Assembly (NCBI RefSeq): GCF_002099425.1
Contig: NW_018344058.1
Span: 3,844,001 to 3,908,000 of the forward strand
Source: Phascolarctos cinereus
Taxonomy: Eukaryota > Chordata > Mammalia > Diprotodontia > Phascolarctidae
DNA length: 64,000 nucleotides
Direction of reading: 5' to 3'
Position 1 is the first letter of the stretch. Each line of letters starts with the position of its first letter. The position numbers and the translations under genes are program-made. The notes beneath the pieces were generated by a model. The model worked only from the letters and a program-made list of their open reading frames with translations. It was not told the DNA's origin and did no database searches. This document shows, in pieces, positions 1-14,000 of this stretch.

Positions 1-1329
<1,329 letters not shown>

Positions 1330-1495
1330 CGTTCTCCACCTCTTCTGGGGCAAAAAATGTTGCTTGGTCTTTCTGAAAAGCTACTTCCAGGCTCCTCCAG
1401 CGATCCCTATTTACCTCTGGATCCTTTTGAGCATCCTAACAGAGCTCCTGCATACACTGGGCACTTAATAAACATTTGTAGATTGGAAGCCTGAC
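1330..1495 (+). repeat. possible L2 3' end fragment
   Basis: The end reads like the L2 tail: an '-actgggcacttaataaacatt-' motif followed by a Gly/Asn-like attgg run. The upstream match is poor, so this is an old fragment at best. Confidence 0.35.
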
Positions 1496-1614
1496 AACCA
1501 AAAAAAGTGTTGTGTTGCTGTTTCAATAACACAACAATAACAACAACAACAAATGACAATAGTCAGCCCAGAGGACTCTTTTAAATGAGTGGGTTGAGAA
1601 CTAGCCCATCAACA

Positions 1615-1740
1615 AGGGGCATTTAAGCTGCTACCAAGTATCACATTTTAACAATCCTTGCCCTCAAGCTCACTGTTCTATTGGGGCAATTAAGAGGTCA
1701 ATATTTAGAATAAGGAAAGTATATCTGAAGGAAAAAATGA
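1615..1740 (-). repeat. degenerate L2 3' end fragment (antisense)
   Basis: The segment 'tccttgccctcaagctcac' is the reverse of the L2 3' region ('gtgagctccttgagggcag'). The remainder is too diverged to assign firmly. Confidence 0.4.
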
Positions 1741-2093
1741 TTTTAAAAACTTTGTCAAGAAAAAAAATTCTTTAAAACATTTTTTTTCAAACTCGGATCT
1801 CCACAGATCTTAAATACTAGTCTATGTTCCAAATTTAAGATTACATCATTCTTATAGTTAAGATAAACTTATCTTTCCTTTCAATAGAACCAAGGTTCAG
1901 CTTAAGTGATTTACAAATTTTCTGGGGCAACCCAGCAGGCTTTACTAAAGGTGTTTTTTCAAAGGGCTGAGGGGAATGACAATTTATCTGATGACAGTAA
2001 ACAGTTCATCAAGGACCATTGTTATAAGAATCTAAGTGACTCCTTAGAACAGCCACTAGGCTTTGACCCTCAGCAATTATATACCACAAGCTA

Positions 2094-2192
2094 AAAGGAT
2101 CTGTTCTGTGAAGTTTGGATTCAGTCAAAGAGCCACACTTGAGGACCTAAAGGGCCACATATGGCCTCAAGGCTGCAGGTTCCCCACTCCTG
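2094..2192 (-). mobile_element. half of a palindromic hAT-like MITE
   Basis: It matches the right arm of the palindromic elements at 36176-36379 and 13799-13965: 'ggatctgttctgtgaagttt', 'cagtcaaagagccacactt' and a terminal 'gcaggttccccactcctg'. Only one arm is present, so it is truncated. Confidence 0.6.
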
Positions 2193-2196
2193 TACT

Positions 2197-4980
<2,784 letters not shown>

Positions 4981-5172
4981 AGGGGCAATGTGGAAAAGCA
5001 GCAAGAATGTTGAATCAGGGCCTGGCTTTGAATACCAGGTCTGATATTTATTACCTGTGTGACCTTGGGCAAGTCAGTTAACTTCTCTAGGCCTCAGTTT
5101 CCTCATTATGTAAAAAAGAGTGAGCTGGACTAGATGGTCTCTCAGATTCTTTCAGCTCTAAACTATAGGATC
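4981..5172 (+). repeat. MIR-type CORE-SINE
   Basis: It carries the MIR core 'tgtgaccttgggcaagtca', then 'cctcagtttcctcat', and the tail 'gactagatggtctctcagattc...cagctctaaa'. It is moderately diverged. Confidence 0.85.
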
Positions 5173-5459
5173 CTGACATCTTATAAACCCTAGTATGGTG
5201 GGAAGACCCTAACAACCACAGGGATCAGGGAGTTCCTTCCTCAAATTCTGGCTGTCTATACCCATTTTTTTTCCCTTCCCTTCTGTTTCTGAAGAAGAAG
5301 AGGCCATCCTTCTGGCCAAGACCGATCCTGACAATACTTCTTCCACTTCTTAGAAAGCCTTTGCTCCAGTCTTTCCCTCTATAATAATTCCACTCCCCTC
5401 TGCTTGTAAACATTCAAAAGTCTTTTGACAATTTAAAAAACAAAACCTCTCCCTTTTTT

Positions 5460-5835
5460 CTGTCAAATTCTTTTTTTTTTAATGGAGGCCATTCTACTAG
5501 TGACCGCCATTCCCTCATCTCTTGAGACTCATTTTAGTCTCTAGTGATCTAGCTTCCGTACCAATAGAAATGACTCACAGAAGACTGTCAGTGGCCTATC
5601 AATCACCAAATCCAGGGTCCTCTTCTAAATCCTTATCATCCATAATCCCTTTGCAGTATCTGACAGGGCGGACAATGCCTTTTGTATGGATCCTTTTCTA
5701 TTCCTTTTAGTTCTTTCCCTGCTCTCCTTGTTTTCCAGCTATTCCTTCTCTTTCATCTCATTAATATGGGTATTTCCCAAGCATCTGTCCTAAGGCTTCA
5801 TATCCTTTTCCTTGGTGGCTTTCTAAGAAGTGGGA
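5460..5835 (+). repeat. L2 LINE fragment, reverse-transcriptase block
   Basis: A degraded L2 ORF2. One frame near 5766-5815 reads GISQASVLRLHILF, which aligns with the GVPQGSVLGPLLF block of CR1/L2-clade reverse transcriptase. It is the first of three sense L2 blocks that continue at 6180 and 7060. Confidence 0.65.
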
Positions 5836-5889
5836 AGATGGGTAGATACAGAGACAGACAGATAGATACAGAGAGACAAACCCACAAAA

Positions 5890-6120
5890 AGAACATTGAT
5901 TAAGCACTTGCTATATGCCAGGCACTGTGCTAAAGCACTGAGGATACCAATACAAGCAACCAAGAAAGCCCCTGACGTCAAGGAGCTTAACGGTCTAATA
6001 GGTCAAGAAAATACATAAAGGGGTGGGAAGTGGCACCTCAGAGAAGATATATACTGGCACAGTGAGAAGACAGCAAGGGAAGAGCAAAGAAGGCTTGAGA
6101 CAAGGAATATTAGACAAAAG
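5890..6120 (-). repeat. L2 3' end (antisense)
   Basis: It reads 'attaagcacttgctatatgcc aggcactgtgctaa' and 'ctgacgtcaaggagcttaac', the reverse of the L2 3' terminal region. It sits between two blocks of a sense L2. Confidence 0.75.
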
Positions 6121-6179
6121 TTCACCACCCATCAGAGTCTGAGGACCAGGGGCCAAGGATTCTGGGGGAGGGAGAAGAG

Positions 6180-6445
6180 GAAAGTGACCTCAGCTGCTCC
6201 TGCAACTCTCACCTCTATGACGATAACTCTCCAACTGGTTCATCAATGCTAAACCTGAATTTTAACTACCTATCAAACATCTCCATTTAAACGTTCTGCC
6301 AGCACCTCAAGCTGAACATTATTTAAAATGGATTTCATTACTTTCCCCTTAAAGCTGCTCCTCTTCCTGGCTTCCCTATTTCTGTTAATGGCACCATCAT
6401 TCTCCTACCAAGGTTACACAGACAGTAAGTTAACTGTCTTGGTAG
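6180..6445 (+). repeat. L2 LINE fragment, ORF2 downstream block
   Basis: It resembles the L2 segment encoding the YADD-following region: 'cacctctatgacgataactc', 'caaacatctccatttaaac', 'acctcaagctgaacat', 'cttcctggcttccctatt'. It continues the 5460-5835 block in the same orientation. Confidence 0.6.
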
Positions 6446-6654
6446 CGGCTGTCTCCATAATCGGAGTTTTCTGACCAATGAAATTGTAGGGCCTGCCCTC
6501 TTCCCCAAAAGTAAGCTACTATTATTATAAGATGGAAAAGGAGCTTTTAGATAACGGTTAAGAGATACTGTTTAGAAATCCGATACCTATTGCTGTTTCT
6601 GTAACTTAAGCAGAGCTATGCATTAGGAATATTTCATCTCACAGTGGTACACGA

Positions 6655-7060
6655 TGAATTGAAGTGAGGAGAGAGGAGGCAGAGAAACCAGTTAGAAAGC
6701 TCTCGCAAAAACCGAGGGCACACATGCATAACCTGTATCAGATTGCTTGCTGTCTTGTGGAGGGGGGAGGGAAAGACAAAAATCTGGAACTCAAAATCTT
6801 ACAAAAAGTGAATGCTGAAAATTGTCTTTACGTATAATTGGAAAAAATAAAACACTATTTACATTTTTTTAAAAAAAGGACACTGGAGGAAAAATAATAA
6901 TGATAAAAACTGAGGGGAGGGAGGAGAAGGGCCCTAAACTAAGATGGTAGCTGTGTGAGGGGAGACAAAGTGATAGCTAGGAGAGATGCTCTGAATTGAC
7001 AAGATTTGGCAATAGACTGGATACATAAGGTGGGTGAGAATCAGGAATGACACTGTTTTA
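6655..7060 (-). repeat. L2 fragment (antisense) split by an L1 tail
   Basis: 'gaggcagagaaaccagttag' (6677 onward) and 'gacaagatttggcaatagac' (6999 onward) are two parts of antisense L2 ORF2 that are adjacent in intact copies. The 160-bp L1 3' end lies between them. Confidence 0.55.
6718..6880 (+). repeat. L1 3' end, marsupial type, 5'-truncated
   Basis: Typical end of marsupial L1: 'cataacctgtatcagattgc', a G-rich run, 'ggaactcaaaatcttac' and 'taattggaaaaaataaaaca'. It is only about 160 bp long. I could not define a clean target-site duplication. Confidence 0.8.
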
Positions 7061-7270
7061 GATCAAAAGAAAGTCATCTCTGATGCATCCCTTCCCCTCA
7101 CATTCAACCTGTTGCCAAGTGCCATCAACTCCATCTTCCTAATCTCCCATTTTTGCCTTTGCCACCTCCTCTCCACTTACACAGGCACCACCCTCGCCCA
7201 GATTCTCATCACCTCTTCGTTCAGCTATTGTAATGAATCGTGAGACAGCCTCCTTGTCTCCAGCTCCCCT
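7060..7270 (+). repeat. L2 LINE fragment, ORF2 C-terminal block
   Basis: It resembles the L2 stretch 'ccaccaccctggtgcaggccctcatcacctc...tactgcaatagcctgctggt'. Here this is 'caccaccctcgcccagattc', 'tcatcacctcttcgttcagc', 'tattgtaatgaatcgtgag'. It is the third sense block of the mosaic. Confidence 0.65.
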
Positions 7271-7399
7271 TCACCCATTAAAGCAGGAGGCCCCAGGGCT
7301 GTGCTTTCAAGAGCATAAAGATAACCCAGTGAGCAAACCCCAACTACTACAACAGGCTGGTACCTCTTCTGCAACATATTTTGTTAGAAAGTAGTTTGG

Positions 7400-7735
7400 G
7401 GGCAACAGAGAGGTTTAAGGACCTGCCTGGGTTCATACAGGTAACATGGTCCAAGGCCAGACTAGAATCAAGCCCTCACCCTCTCTATCTCCACTACACC
7501 AGGATGCCTCTCATTTGTATGCATGATTAAATATATATGGCATTTTATGATTACAATGCATTTTTATATACATTTCCTCATTTAATCTTCACAGTAGCCT
7601 TGTTAAGGTAGAGTGAACAGGCATTTCTTATCCTGATTTAAAAGATAAGGCAATTAAGGCCTACACCTGATCACCCAGCTAATAATTAGGAGAGTCAGGA
7701 CACTAACCCAGGTCTTCTGATTCTAGAATACAACA
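7400..7735 (-). repeat. two MIR fragments (antisense)
   Basis: 7400-7515 has the reversed MIR 5' half ('ccaaggccagactagaatcaa', 'actacaccaggatgcctct'). 7545-7735 has the reversed 3' half, 'cacagtagccttgttaaggtag', and ends 'cacccagctaataa...ggtcttctgattct'. Both are old. Confidence 0.65.
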
Positions 7736-7781
7736 TTTTTTTCCCATATGTGTATGTGTGTAAATGTGGTATAGTCTACAT

Positions 7782-8040
7782 AAGAGGCAGCTATTTGGTG
7801 CAGGGGATATAGCCCTAGGCCTGGAGTTAAGAAGACTTGAGTTCAAATTCAGCCTCAGACATTTAATAGTTGTGTGACCCTGAGCAAGTCACTTAACCTC
7901 TGTTTGCTCCAGTTTCCTCAAATGTAAAATGGAGTTATTAACAGCACCTATTTTACAAGACTCCTTTAAGGATCAAATGAGATAATGTTTTTAAAGCACT
8001 TAGCACAGTACCCGGGACATAGTGCTATATTTACACTGTA
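7782..8040 (+). repeat. MIR-like marsupial CORE-SINE
   Basis: It begins 'gaggcagctatttggtgcag', contains 'gttcaaattcagcctcagac' and 'tgtgtgaccctgagcaagtc', and ends with the MIR-type 3' segment ('ttttaaagcacttagcacag'). Confidence 0.85.
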
Positions 8041-8044
8041 CCTC

Positions 8045-8215
8045 CCCACCAGATTGTGTTATATTACATGTGTGTATTACATATAACAATTGTTCTGTAT
8101 ACATATACACATGTGTATATATGCTATAATATATGCTATACATATATGTATATACATGCATACATATATGTATGTATATATGTATGTGTGTATATATACA
8201 CATACTACATAAACA
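8045..8215. repeat. AT/GT-rich microsatellite
   Basis: Impure alternating TA, TG and CA dinucleotides, for example 'atatatgtatgtatatatg'. Open frames across it on both strands are repeat artefacts. Confidence 0.85.
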
Positions 8216-8265
8216 CATTTGCCTCCACTGAAATGAAACCCTGCTTATGCAATAACTACGGTGTT

Positions 8266-8416
8266 GTTTTGTTTGTTTGTTTTTTGGCAAGGCAACTGGG
8301 GTTAAGTGACTTGCCCAATGTCACACAGCTAGCGTTATGTCTCTGAGGTCGCATTTGAACTCAGGTCCTCCTGACTCCAGGGCCAGTGCTATATCCAAGG
8401 TGCCACCTAGCTGCCT
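8266..8416 (-). repeat. short marsupial SINE (WSINE-like) with target-site duplication
   Basis: The reversed SINE ends 'aggtgccacctagctgcct' and holds 'aactggggttaagtgacttg' and 'gaactcaggtcctcctgactc'. It is flanked by an exact 10-bp duplication, 'ctacggtgtt', at 8256-8265 and 8417-8426. T-rich poly(A) complement lies at the left end. This is a comparatively young insertion. Confidence 0.88.
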
Positions 8417-8429
8417 CTACGGTGTTTTA

Positions 8430-9145
8430 AAGCTACATTTTCTCCCTTCAGTCATAGTGGTCATATAGCTCACCCAAAATCTCTACAACAAAGCAAATTC
8501 TAAATATTTATTTTCAGGTACTCCTCTTCCAATCTACCTCACAAGGTTTTGCTGAAGAACTGGCTGGTAAATCTTAAAATGCTATATAAATATGAATAAT
8601 TATCTTCTTCCTCCTTCCCCTAAATGCCTGTCTGAGCTAATGCACTCTTGTTACAGCGGGCGCCCAGCTCTTAATACACTATTTAGACTCATATCAAAAG
8701 GGAAGAGCTCATGATGGAAGCTAGAGGAAGCAGCAGGAGTCCAAAGTCTGTGCTAACTACTCTGCTAACTTGCCAGCAATTTAAAATGCTTCTTCACCTC
8801 AACCCAGGAGACCAGAAATACTTCTGAAGTCTTCTTTCTCTTTTTCACTTATCCCCAAAACCTTTTTATTCCAAGGAATAATTTAATATCCATCTTTAAA
8901 TTTTCTGGTATTCATAGAAGGATGTAAAATGAGACTATAAAGAATATGACAATTAAATAAACCCCACTTGTAAAAGGAGATCACTCTATACTGAAATGTC
9001 CTGAAAAGAACACTTAGATTGAAGACTTTACTCTACAACATACCAGGTAGAAAGAATAACTCCTATACTCCTTTCTGAGCCCTCTAATCAAGAGGCCCAC
9101 AATAGTAAGAAATGATGGAAGTTCAACTATTCAGAAACCAACACA
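8430..9145. other. intron, mostly unassigned
   Basis: 8525-8615 may be a MIR tail ('ctcacaaggttttgctgaaga...aaatgctatataaatatg'). No gene or other clear element is seen. Confidence 0.45.
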
Positions 9146-9149
9146 CCAG

Positions 9150-9240
9150 TTACCCACTCATTCAGCAAATATGTATTAAGCACCTATTTATTTACGTAGC
9201 TCATTGGGCTAGGGGCCAGGAGAATCATTTGAGGGGAAAG
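9150..9240 (-). repeat. L2 3' end fragment (antisense)
   Basis: 'cattcagcaaatatgtatt aagcacct' matches the reversed L2 terminus. It loses similarity after about 90 bp. Confidence 0.5.
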
Positions 9241-9337
9241 GGATATATAGACTCAGAGAAAAAAAGACCAAAGGTAAAGAAACCCACTGTTTTTCAGATA
9301 TCTGAAGGGTTGTCCTGTGGAAGATAACTCTTCTAAC

Positions 9338-9500
9338 TACTTCAACAAGCATTTATTAAGTCCCTGCTATGGGCCAGGCACTGTGCTAAGCCTAGAGATA
9401 GAAGGCAGAAACAGTCCTTGCTCTCAAGATGCTTACAATCTAACAAGAAAAATGATTATGGTGTTGAGGAGGTAGGGAAGAACAAGGAGCAACGGAAATT
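9338..9500 (-). repeat. L2 3' end (antisense)
   Basis: 'caacaagcatttattaagtc', 'gggccaggcactgtgctaag' and 'ctctcaagatgcttacaatc' are the reversed L2 3' terminal motifs. Confidence 0.8.
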
Positions 9501-9664
9501 TACGCCATAAAAATATTCCAAGAGAGAAATGGGCTACCGTAAAAGGGGGCCAATTACACTTTCCTGAAGATCTTTAGGGAAAGGCTAGATGACCACTGTC
9601 TGGGGGACTGGAGGGATGATTTGTCTTCATATGAGGGTTTAACTGAAGTCTCTTTAACAGTGAA

Positions 9665-9830
9665 ATTCTGTGTTAAACCTCTCTCAATTTCTATAAAATA
9701 AAGATAATAATTCTCATATTCCCTACCTCACAGCATTACTATGAGGATCCTATCAGATAATATATGGGAAATGATTTGCAAACCTTTAAGGGCTATATGT
9801 TAGACCTTATTATAATCAATAATAACATAA
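9665..9830 (+). repeat. MIR 3' portion
   Basis: 'aacctctctcaatttctataaaat', 'cctacctcacagcattactatgagg' and 'gcaaacctttaagggctatat' follow the MIR 3' half in sense orientation. Confidence 0.7.
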
Positions 9831-9834
9831 TCAC

Positions 9835-10125
9835 CAGCCAATAAGCATTATTCAACATTTCCTATATGCCAGGCACTGTGCTTAAGCTCTGGGGATACAA
9901 AAAAAACAGAGAGAAAAAAACAACCACCACCATAGTCTCTGTGCTTAATATGTTCACATTCTAGTGCAGCAGACGAGATACACATAAATAGATGTATTAA
10001 GATATATACATTGTAAAGGGGAAGAAATCTCAAAGGAAAGCCTCTAGCAATTGAGGGGACCAGGCAAAACCTCCCCAACAAGGTGGGGCTTAAGCTGACC
10101 CTTGAAGAAAGCCAAGAACTCAAGT
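9835..10125 (-). repeat. L2 3' region (antisense)
   Basis: It begins with the reversed terminus ('cctatatgccaggcactgtg', 'ctctggggatac'). It continues into the region upstream of the tail: 'ccaacaaggtggggcttaag' and 'cccttgaagaaagccaagaac'. Confidence 0.8.
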
Positions 10126-10450
10126 CTACAAGCATTCATTAAACTCCTACTTTGTGCTAGGCACTGTGCTAGGTACAAAGGATAGAAGAGAAGAGGAAAA
10201 GAAAACAAAAGGGAAAGGGGAAGGGAAAGGGAAAAGGAGAGTAAAGGAGAAGAGAAGAAAAGAAAAAAGAAAACAGGGGGGAAAAAAAGCAAAAACAGTC
10301 CCTGTTCTCAAGGAGCTTACAGTCCAATGGGGAAAACTATGATGGTGTTAGCAAGTGAGTAGACAGGAAAGAGTGCTGGCAGAGTCATTAGTATAAATAA
10401 GGACACCATCAGGTACAGATATTTGAGATAAGATAACTGTCGAAAACAGA
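10126..10450 (-). repeat. second L2 3' end (antisense) with a purine-rich expansion
   Basis: It begins 'aagcattcattaaactcctac', then 'gtgctaggcactgtgctagg', and resumes at 10297 with 'cagtccctgttctcaaggagc'. Between them (about 10183-10290) the usual short A-rich linker has grown into roughly 110 bp of A/G-only sequence. It abuts the preceding L2 copy. Confidence 0.8.
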
Positions 10451-10694
10451 AAAAAGGAATTTGCACTCCAAATAACTTTTATAGTCACTATTTTTAGAAA
10501 CTGACTCACTCCTCTAGCCTCAAAGGAGTAAATGAGAAAACCTTCTCTACAGCCCCTATTTGATTCTCCTATCCAAAGAAACTCAGAGCCAGTCCAAATG
10601 TGGTATTACTCATCTGGAGCCAGCAGCTTCTTGCTAGCTCAGCTTTTTAAGAGGCTTGCATAGTTGTTTAGAAAACTGTCTGAAGAGAAGTGAT

Positions 10695-11040
10695 AGATTA
10701 CAGAGTCACAGATACAGAGCTGGGGGCCTTAGAGATCACCTAGCCAAGGAGGTAACTTGGGGTCTGTGGATTTTCTTTGGGAATCTATGAGCTTTGATGG
10801 GAAAAAAAAATACTTCTTTATTTTCACTAACCTCTAACTGAAATTTAGTATTTCTTTCAATTATGAATGTGGGCAACAAACATTCTGAGAAAGGGTCCTT
10901 AGGCTTGCCAGACTGCCAAACAGCTCATGACACACAAAAAAATTAAGACACCCCCCCCCAATGGAGCTCTGTTTTACAGAGAAGGAAATGGAGGCCCAGA
11001 GACATTAAGTTACATTAAGTCTCCTAAGTGTGTCCCACCC
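10695..11040 (-). repeat. MIR (antisense) split by another element
   Basis: 'attacagagtcacagatacag...cttagagatcacctagcc' (10697-10746) and 'ctgttttacagagaaggaaat ggaggcccagag' (10969 onward) are two halves of one reversed MIR. A ~205-bp segment lies between them. Confidence 0.6.
10752..10958. mobile_element. probable short non-autonomous DNA transposon inside a MIR
   Basis: It begins 'aacttggggtctgtgga' and contains 'attctgagaaagggtcc', 'gcttgccagactgccaaa' and 'catgacacacaaaaaaatta'. I recall these as parts of a dispersed non-autonomous DNA element with a 'ggttaagaaccc'-like end. I cannot name the subfamily. Confidence 0.45.
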
Positions 11041-11715
11041 TGGTGAGCACTTAAGGAAAATTCTGCTGAACACTCTATAAAGCTGGAATAGGGAGAGAAG
11101 GAATGGCATTTTGCTCCTCAAACTCACCGGTATATCAGAAATTTAGACTCTTTTTAATTATTTAATATTAACTAGATCACCACAGTATGCTAAAGACTGT
11201 TCAAGGAAGGGGAAGATCACACAATACAGATAAAAGCTGTGGCTTCTGGCCGCAATCAATCCATCTCGATAACTCTTCTAGACAATGAAGTTCATTGCAT
11301 CTTTTCAGCACTCAATGTTTCTCACAATATCTGGATGCAAGTCCCATTTTCCAGAAGGCTTAGGAAAGAGTTACACTGGGAAGAAATGAAAAGGGACTTC
11401 AGCAGATCCAAGCAAATTGAAACATCTGCTGAAACCCTAAGTAGTGAGTGGATGAACCCTACCATCAAAGGCAAATGCCAATAGTCTCCACTACAATTAC
11501 TAGTTCGAGTTTCAAGAAAATTGGATGGTAATTATTTGAGTTTGTGGATTTCCTGGACAATTAAACTCAGTCTCCTATGACCCGCTTAAGAATATTTCAA
11601 GACCAAAAACAATGGCCAAATATAACAGAATCCCATTATGCAAGATCCTGAAATATTGGGGGGATGCCCTGGGGCCTCAGGATATCTATAATATACACAA
11701 GAGGCTGACACTTTG
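11041..11715. other. intron, no recognised element
   Basis: I see no splice-bounded open frame and no familiar repeat. An 81-codon open frame on the plus strand (11239-11484) lacks any recognisable motif. Confidence 0.5.
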
Positions 11716-11800
11716 AAAATCATTCAGTAAGAATTTATTAGACACCTACTATGCTCCAGGCACTTTGCTAAGTTCTGGGATATAAAAATGATATGATAAA
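11716..11800 (-). repeat. L2 3' end fragment (antisense)
   Basis: 'gaatttattagacacctactatgct ccaggcactttgctaag' is the reversed L2 terminus. It is short and degraded. Confidence 0.65.
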
Positions 11801-12354
11801 TAGATATATTAATCATATAATAACATGGGATGTAATAAAATCTACATAAAAATAAAAGGTGTCTGTGTGTGTGGCGTGCATGCGTGTGTAATAATCTCAT
11901 AGAACATTGCATATAACCAAATTCAAACATGGTTCTCCTGCTATACCAAATACTTTTAGAACAGAAGTCTTTACTAAATGAAAATCCTTCCAAACGCTAA
12001 CTTAAACCTTGTTATTCCTATTCAAGATGCTTTATACTAAAATGAATCAATTTAGACACTGCTGTAATGTCTGATTTTATTACTGTAACAAGATTTAACC
12101 TGTAATAGCATACTACAGTAATAATAGGTGGCTGTTCAGAAGGGGATGCCTAGTTGCTCTGCTTCTTTGGTACAGGTGGGGGAGGGGAGAAAGGCTGGGC
12201 AGAGGAAGAAGAATGACAGTCTGGAATGGAGGAGGGAAGAAGGGATTAGTATCAAGATCAGGAAGCACTCCTCAATACAAAATATCATACAGATTACATA
12301 TTCACTTGGGTTAATCTCAAAATGCAAAGAATCCTGGGAGAGAGGTCTACTCAT
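11801..12354. other. intron, no recognised element
   Basis: Includes a GT-rich run near 11861-11892 and a purine-rich stretch at 12170-12250. No gene is seen. Confidence 0.5.
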
Positions 12355-12544
12355 TTAACAATTAAGCATCTATTATGTCCAATGCACTGTGCAAGGCATT
12401 GGGAAAAACAGAATGATAAATAAAACATGGTGTTTGCACTCAAGGAACTTGTGAATTAGTAGGGATGATAAAACATATAGATGAATATAAGAATGTAAGA
12501 GATGCATAAGATTACTTGGGAAAGAACTCACATCCAGACAGTTA
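12355..12544 (-). repeat. L2 3' end (antisense), first part
   Basis: 'attaagcatctattatgtcc', 'tttgcactcaaggaacttg' are the reversed L2 tail. It probably belongs with the L2 block that resumes at 12716, the MIR between them being an insertion. Confidence 0.65.
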
Positions 12545-12715
12545 TCTTAATATTTGCAAAGGGCTTTCATCACAGTGACACCGTACAAGAATTATTATCC
12601 CCATTTTACAGATGGGTAAACAAATTCAGAAAAGTGAAGTAACTTATTTGGGGTAATATAAATAGTAAATATAAGAGCTGGAATTAGAACTTGCATCTTT
12701 CCTGATTCCTATCTT
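12545..12715 (-). repeat. MIR (antisense)
   Basis: 'cattttacagatgggtaaac', 'ttcagaaaagtgaagtaact' and 'gctggaattagaacttgca' follow the reversed MIR. Confidence 0.75.
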
Positions 12716-13295
12716 TCTCCTCCTTTCCAAAGGAAATGTATACCACAGTTTGAGGTAAAGGTATCAAAGGAGATTGGTATTTGAACTAGGTCTTTCAACA
12801 GACAGAAATGGAAAGGAGACATCTTAAGTATGAGGAACAGCACAGACAAAAACGTATGTGAGCAGAAAATAATCGCAGCTGGGTTGGAGCAAAGAAAATG
12901 TGAAAGGTTATGACATAAGTCTGGGAAGAAAGGTAAATAGTAGCAAGAGTCTGTGTGCCTTGGACACCAAGCTAAGGAGAATGGGTTTTCTCTAATGGGA
13001 ATGAGTGAGTGGGGCAGAAAAGTGATGCAATAAGACCCACGCACTAGGGAAAGTCACCTGGCAGCAGGTTTTTAGAAAGGAAGAAAACAGAAAGAAACCA
13101 GAGGTGGAAAGACCTGTTAGGAGACTTATTGCCACAGTCCAGGCAAGAGGTAACGAGGGCCTGAAATAGGGCAATGGCCGTGGGAATGGAAAGGAGGAAA
13201 TGAAGCTGAGAAATACTGGAAAGATGTGGAAAAGGACATGGCGACTGACTGGAAATGGAGGAAAAAGAAGCTGTACAACCTTTGGGACAGCTTAC
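12716..13295 (-). repeat. L2 LINE (antisense), second part
   Basis: 'gaaagacctgttaggagact', 'gccacagtccaggcaagagg' and 'cgagggcctgaaatagggc' are antisense L2 ORF2/3' motifs (intact copies read 'agaccagttaggaggctgttgcagtagtccaggcgagag'). Long minus-strand frames at 12709-13325 are relics of this and not host genes. Confidence 0.75.
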
Positions 13296-13299
13296 TGGT

Positions 13300-13365
13300 T
13301 TTCTATCTTCATATCCCCAGGGCATGTGCTCCTTACTTAATAACTGTCTGTTGAACTAAACTGCA
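13300..13365 (+). repeat. L2 tail fragment (sense)
   Basis: 'atatccccagggcatgtgctcc ttacttaataactgtctgttgaact' resembles the sense L2 terminus, directly abutting an antisense L2 block. Confidence 0.5.
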
Positions 13366-13761
13366 AAATGACTTCCAAGTTTCTATCATGGGAGAGAAAG
13401 AACAGCTGCATTTGGGACCCACAAGTCAGGAAGCAGAACTCATTTGAAGGGGGGAAATGATGACAGTTTTAGACATACTGAATCTGAAGTGTCTCTCAGT
13501 CAGTCAATCACACACTAGCCTTCAAAATAGGACCAAGAGTTTGCTTTCCCAGAAATACCCAACTATGAACAAGGCCTATGAAGAAGAGTAGTTTGGACTG
13601 GGGGAACAAAATGAAAAGTCTCTTCAGATAACAGGGAACTTCTTGGCAAGGCAGGCCTGACTGGGCCGCCATTGTGGAGATTTGGACAGAGTGGGTAGCC
13701 AGAGGGAACAAGGAGCCATCTTTGGGTGATGAGCAGAGATGGTTACAAAACGCAAGCAAGA

Positions 13762-13999
13762 AGCTATACCACAGCCAAGTAAGTGAAGACTGAAGACTCA
13801 GGGGTAGGGAACATGTGGCCTTCTAGGTCCCTGGGTACAGCCTTTTGACTGAGTCCAAGTTTTACAGAACAAACCCTTTTATTAAGGGGATTTTATTAAG
13901 GTGAAGCTTTTTTCAGTCAAAGGGCCGCACCTGAAGACCTAGAGGGCCACAGTTCCCCACCCCTGAGTCAAGCTTCACTTACTTGGCTGTTGTATAGCT
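13762..13999. repeat. 238-bp imperfect inverted repeat containing a palindromic MITE
   Basis: The outer arms run from 'agctatacc...' at 13762 and back from 'tgtatagct' ending at 13999. The flank 'acagccaagtaagtgaag' on the left recurs as 'cttcacttacttggctgt' on the right. The inner part is the MITE at 13799-13965. The outer arms (about 27 aligned bases, one mismatch) match better than the MITE arms. Confidence 0.85.
13799..13965. mobile_element. palindromic hAT-like MITE, full length
   Basis: It starts CAGGGGTAGGGAAC and ends TTCCCCACCCCTG, with internal inverted arms ('cttttgactgagtccaag' against 'cagtcaaagggccgcac'). It is the same family as 36176-36379. It has no coding capacity. The hAT assignment rests on the CAGGGG...CCCCTG ends; no 8-bp target duplication is evident. 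Confidence 0.75.
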
Positions 14000-14000
14000 A

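Noticed and set aside
8000-8346. Two 96-codon frames, Tyr/Ile/Cys/His-rich, on opposite strands
   Set aside because: Translation of the TA/TG/CA microsatellite plus adjacent SINE sequence.
10044-10342. Lys/Glu-rich and Phe/Leu/Ser-rich frames
   Set aside because: They arise from the A/G-only expansion inside an L2 tail.
12709-13325. Three overlapping minus-strand frames (60-111 codons)
   Set aside because: The segment is antisense L2, and on the minus strand the frames are L2 ORF relics. No link to TANC1 splicing.
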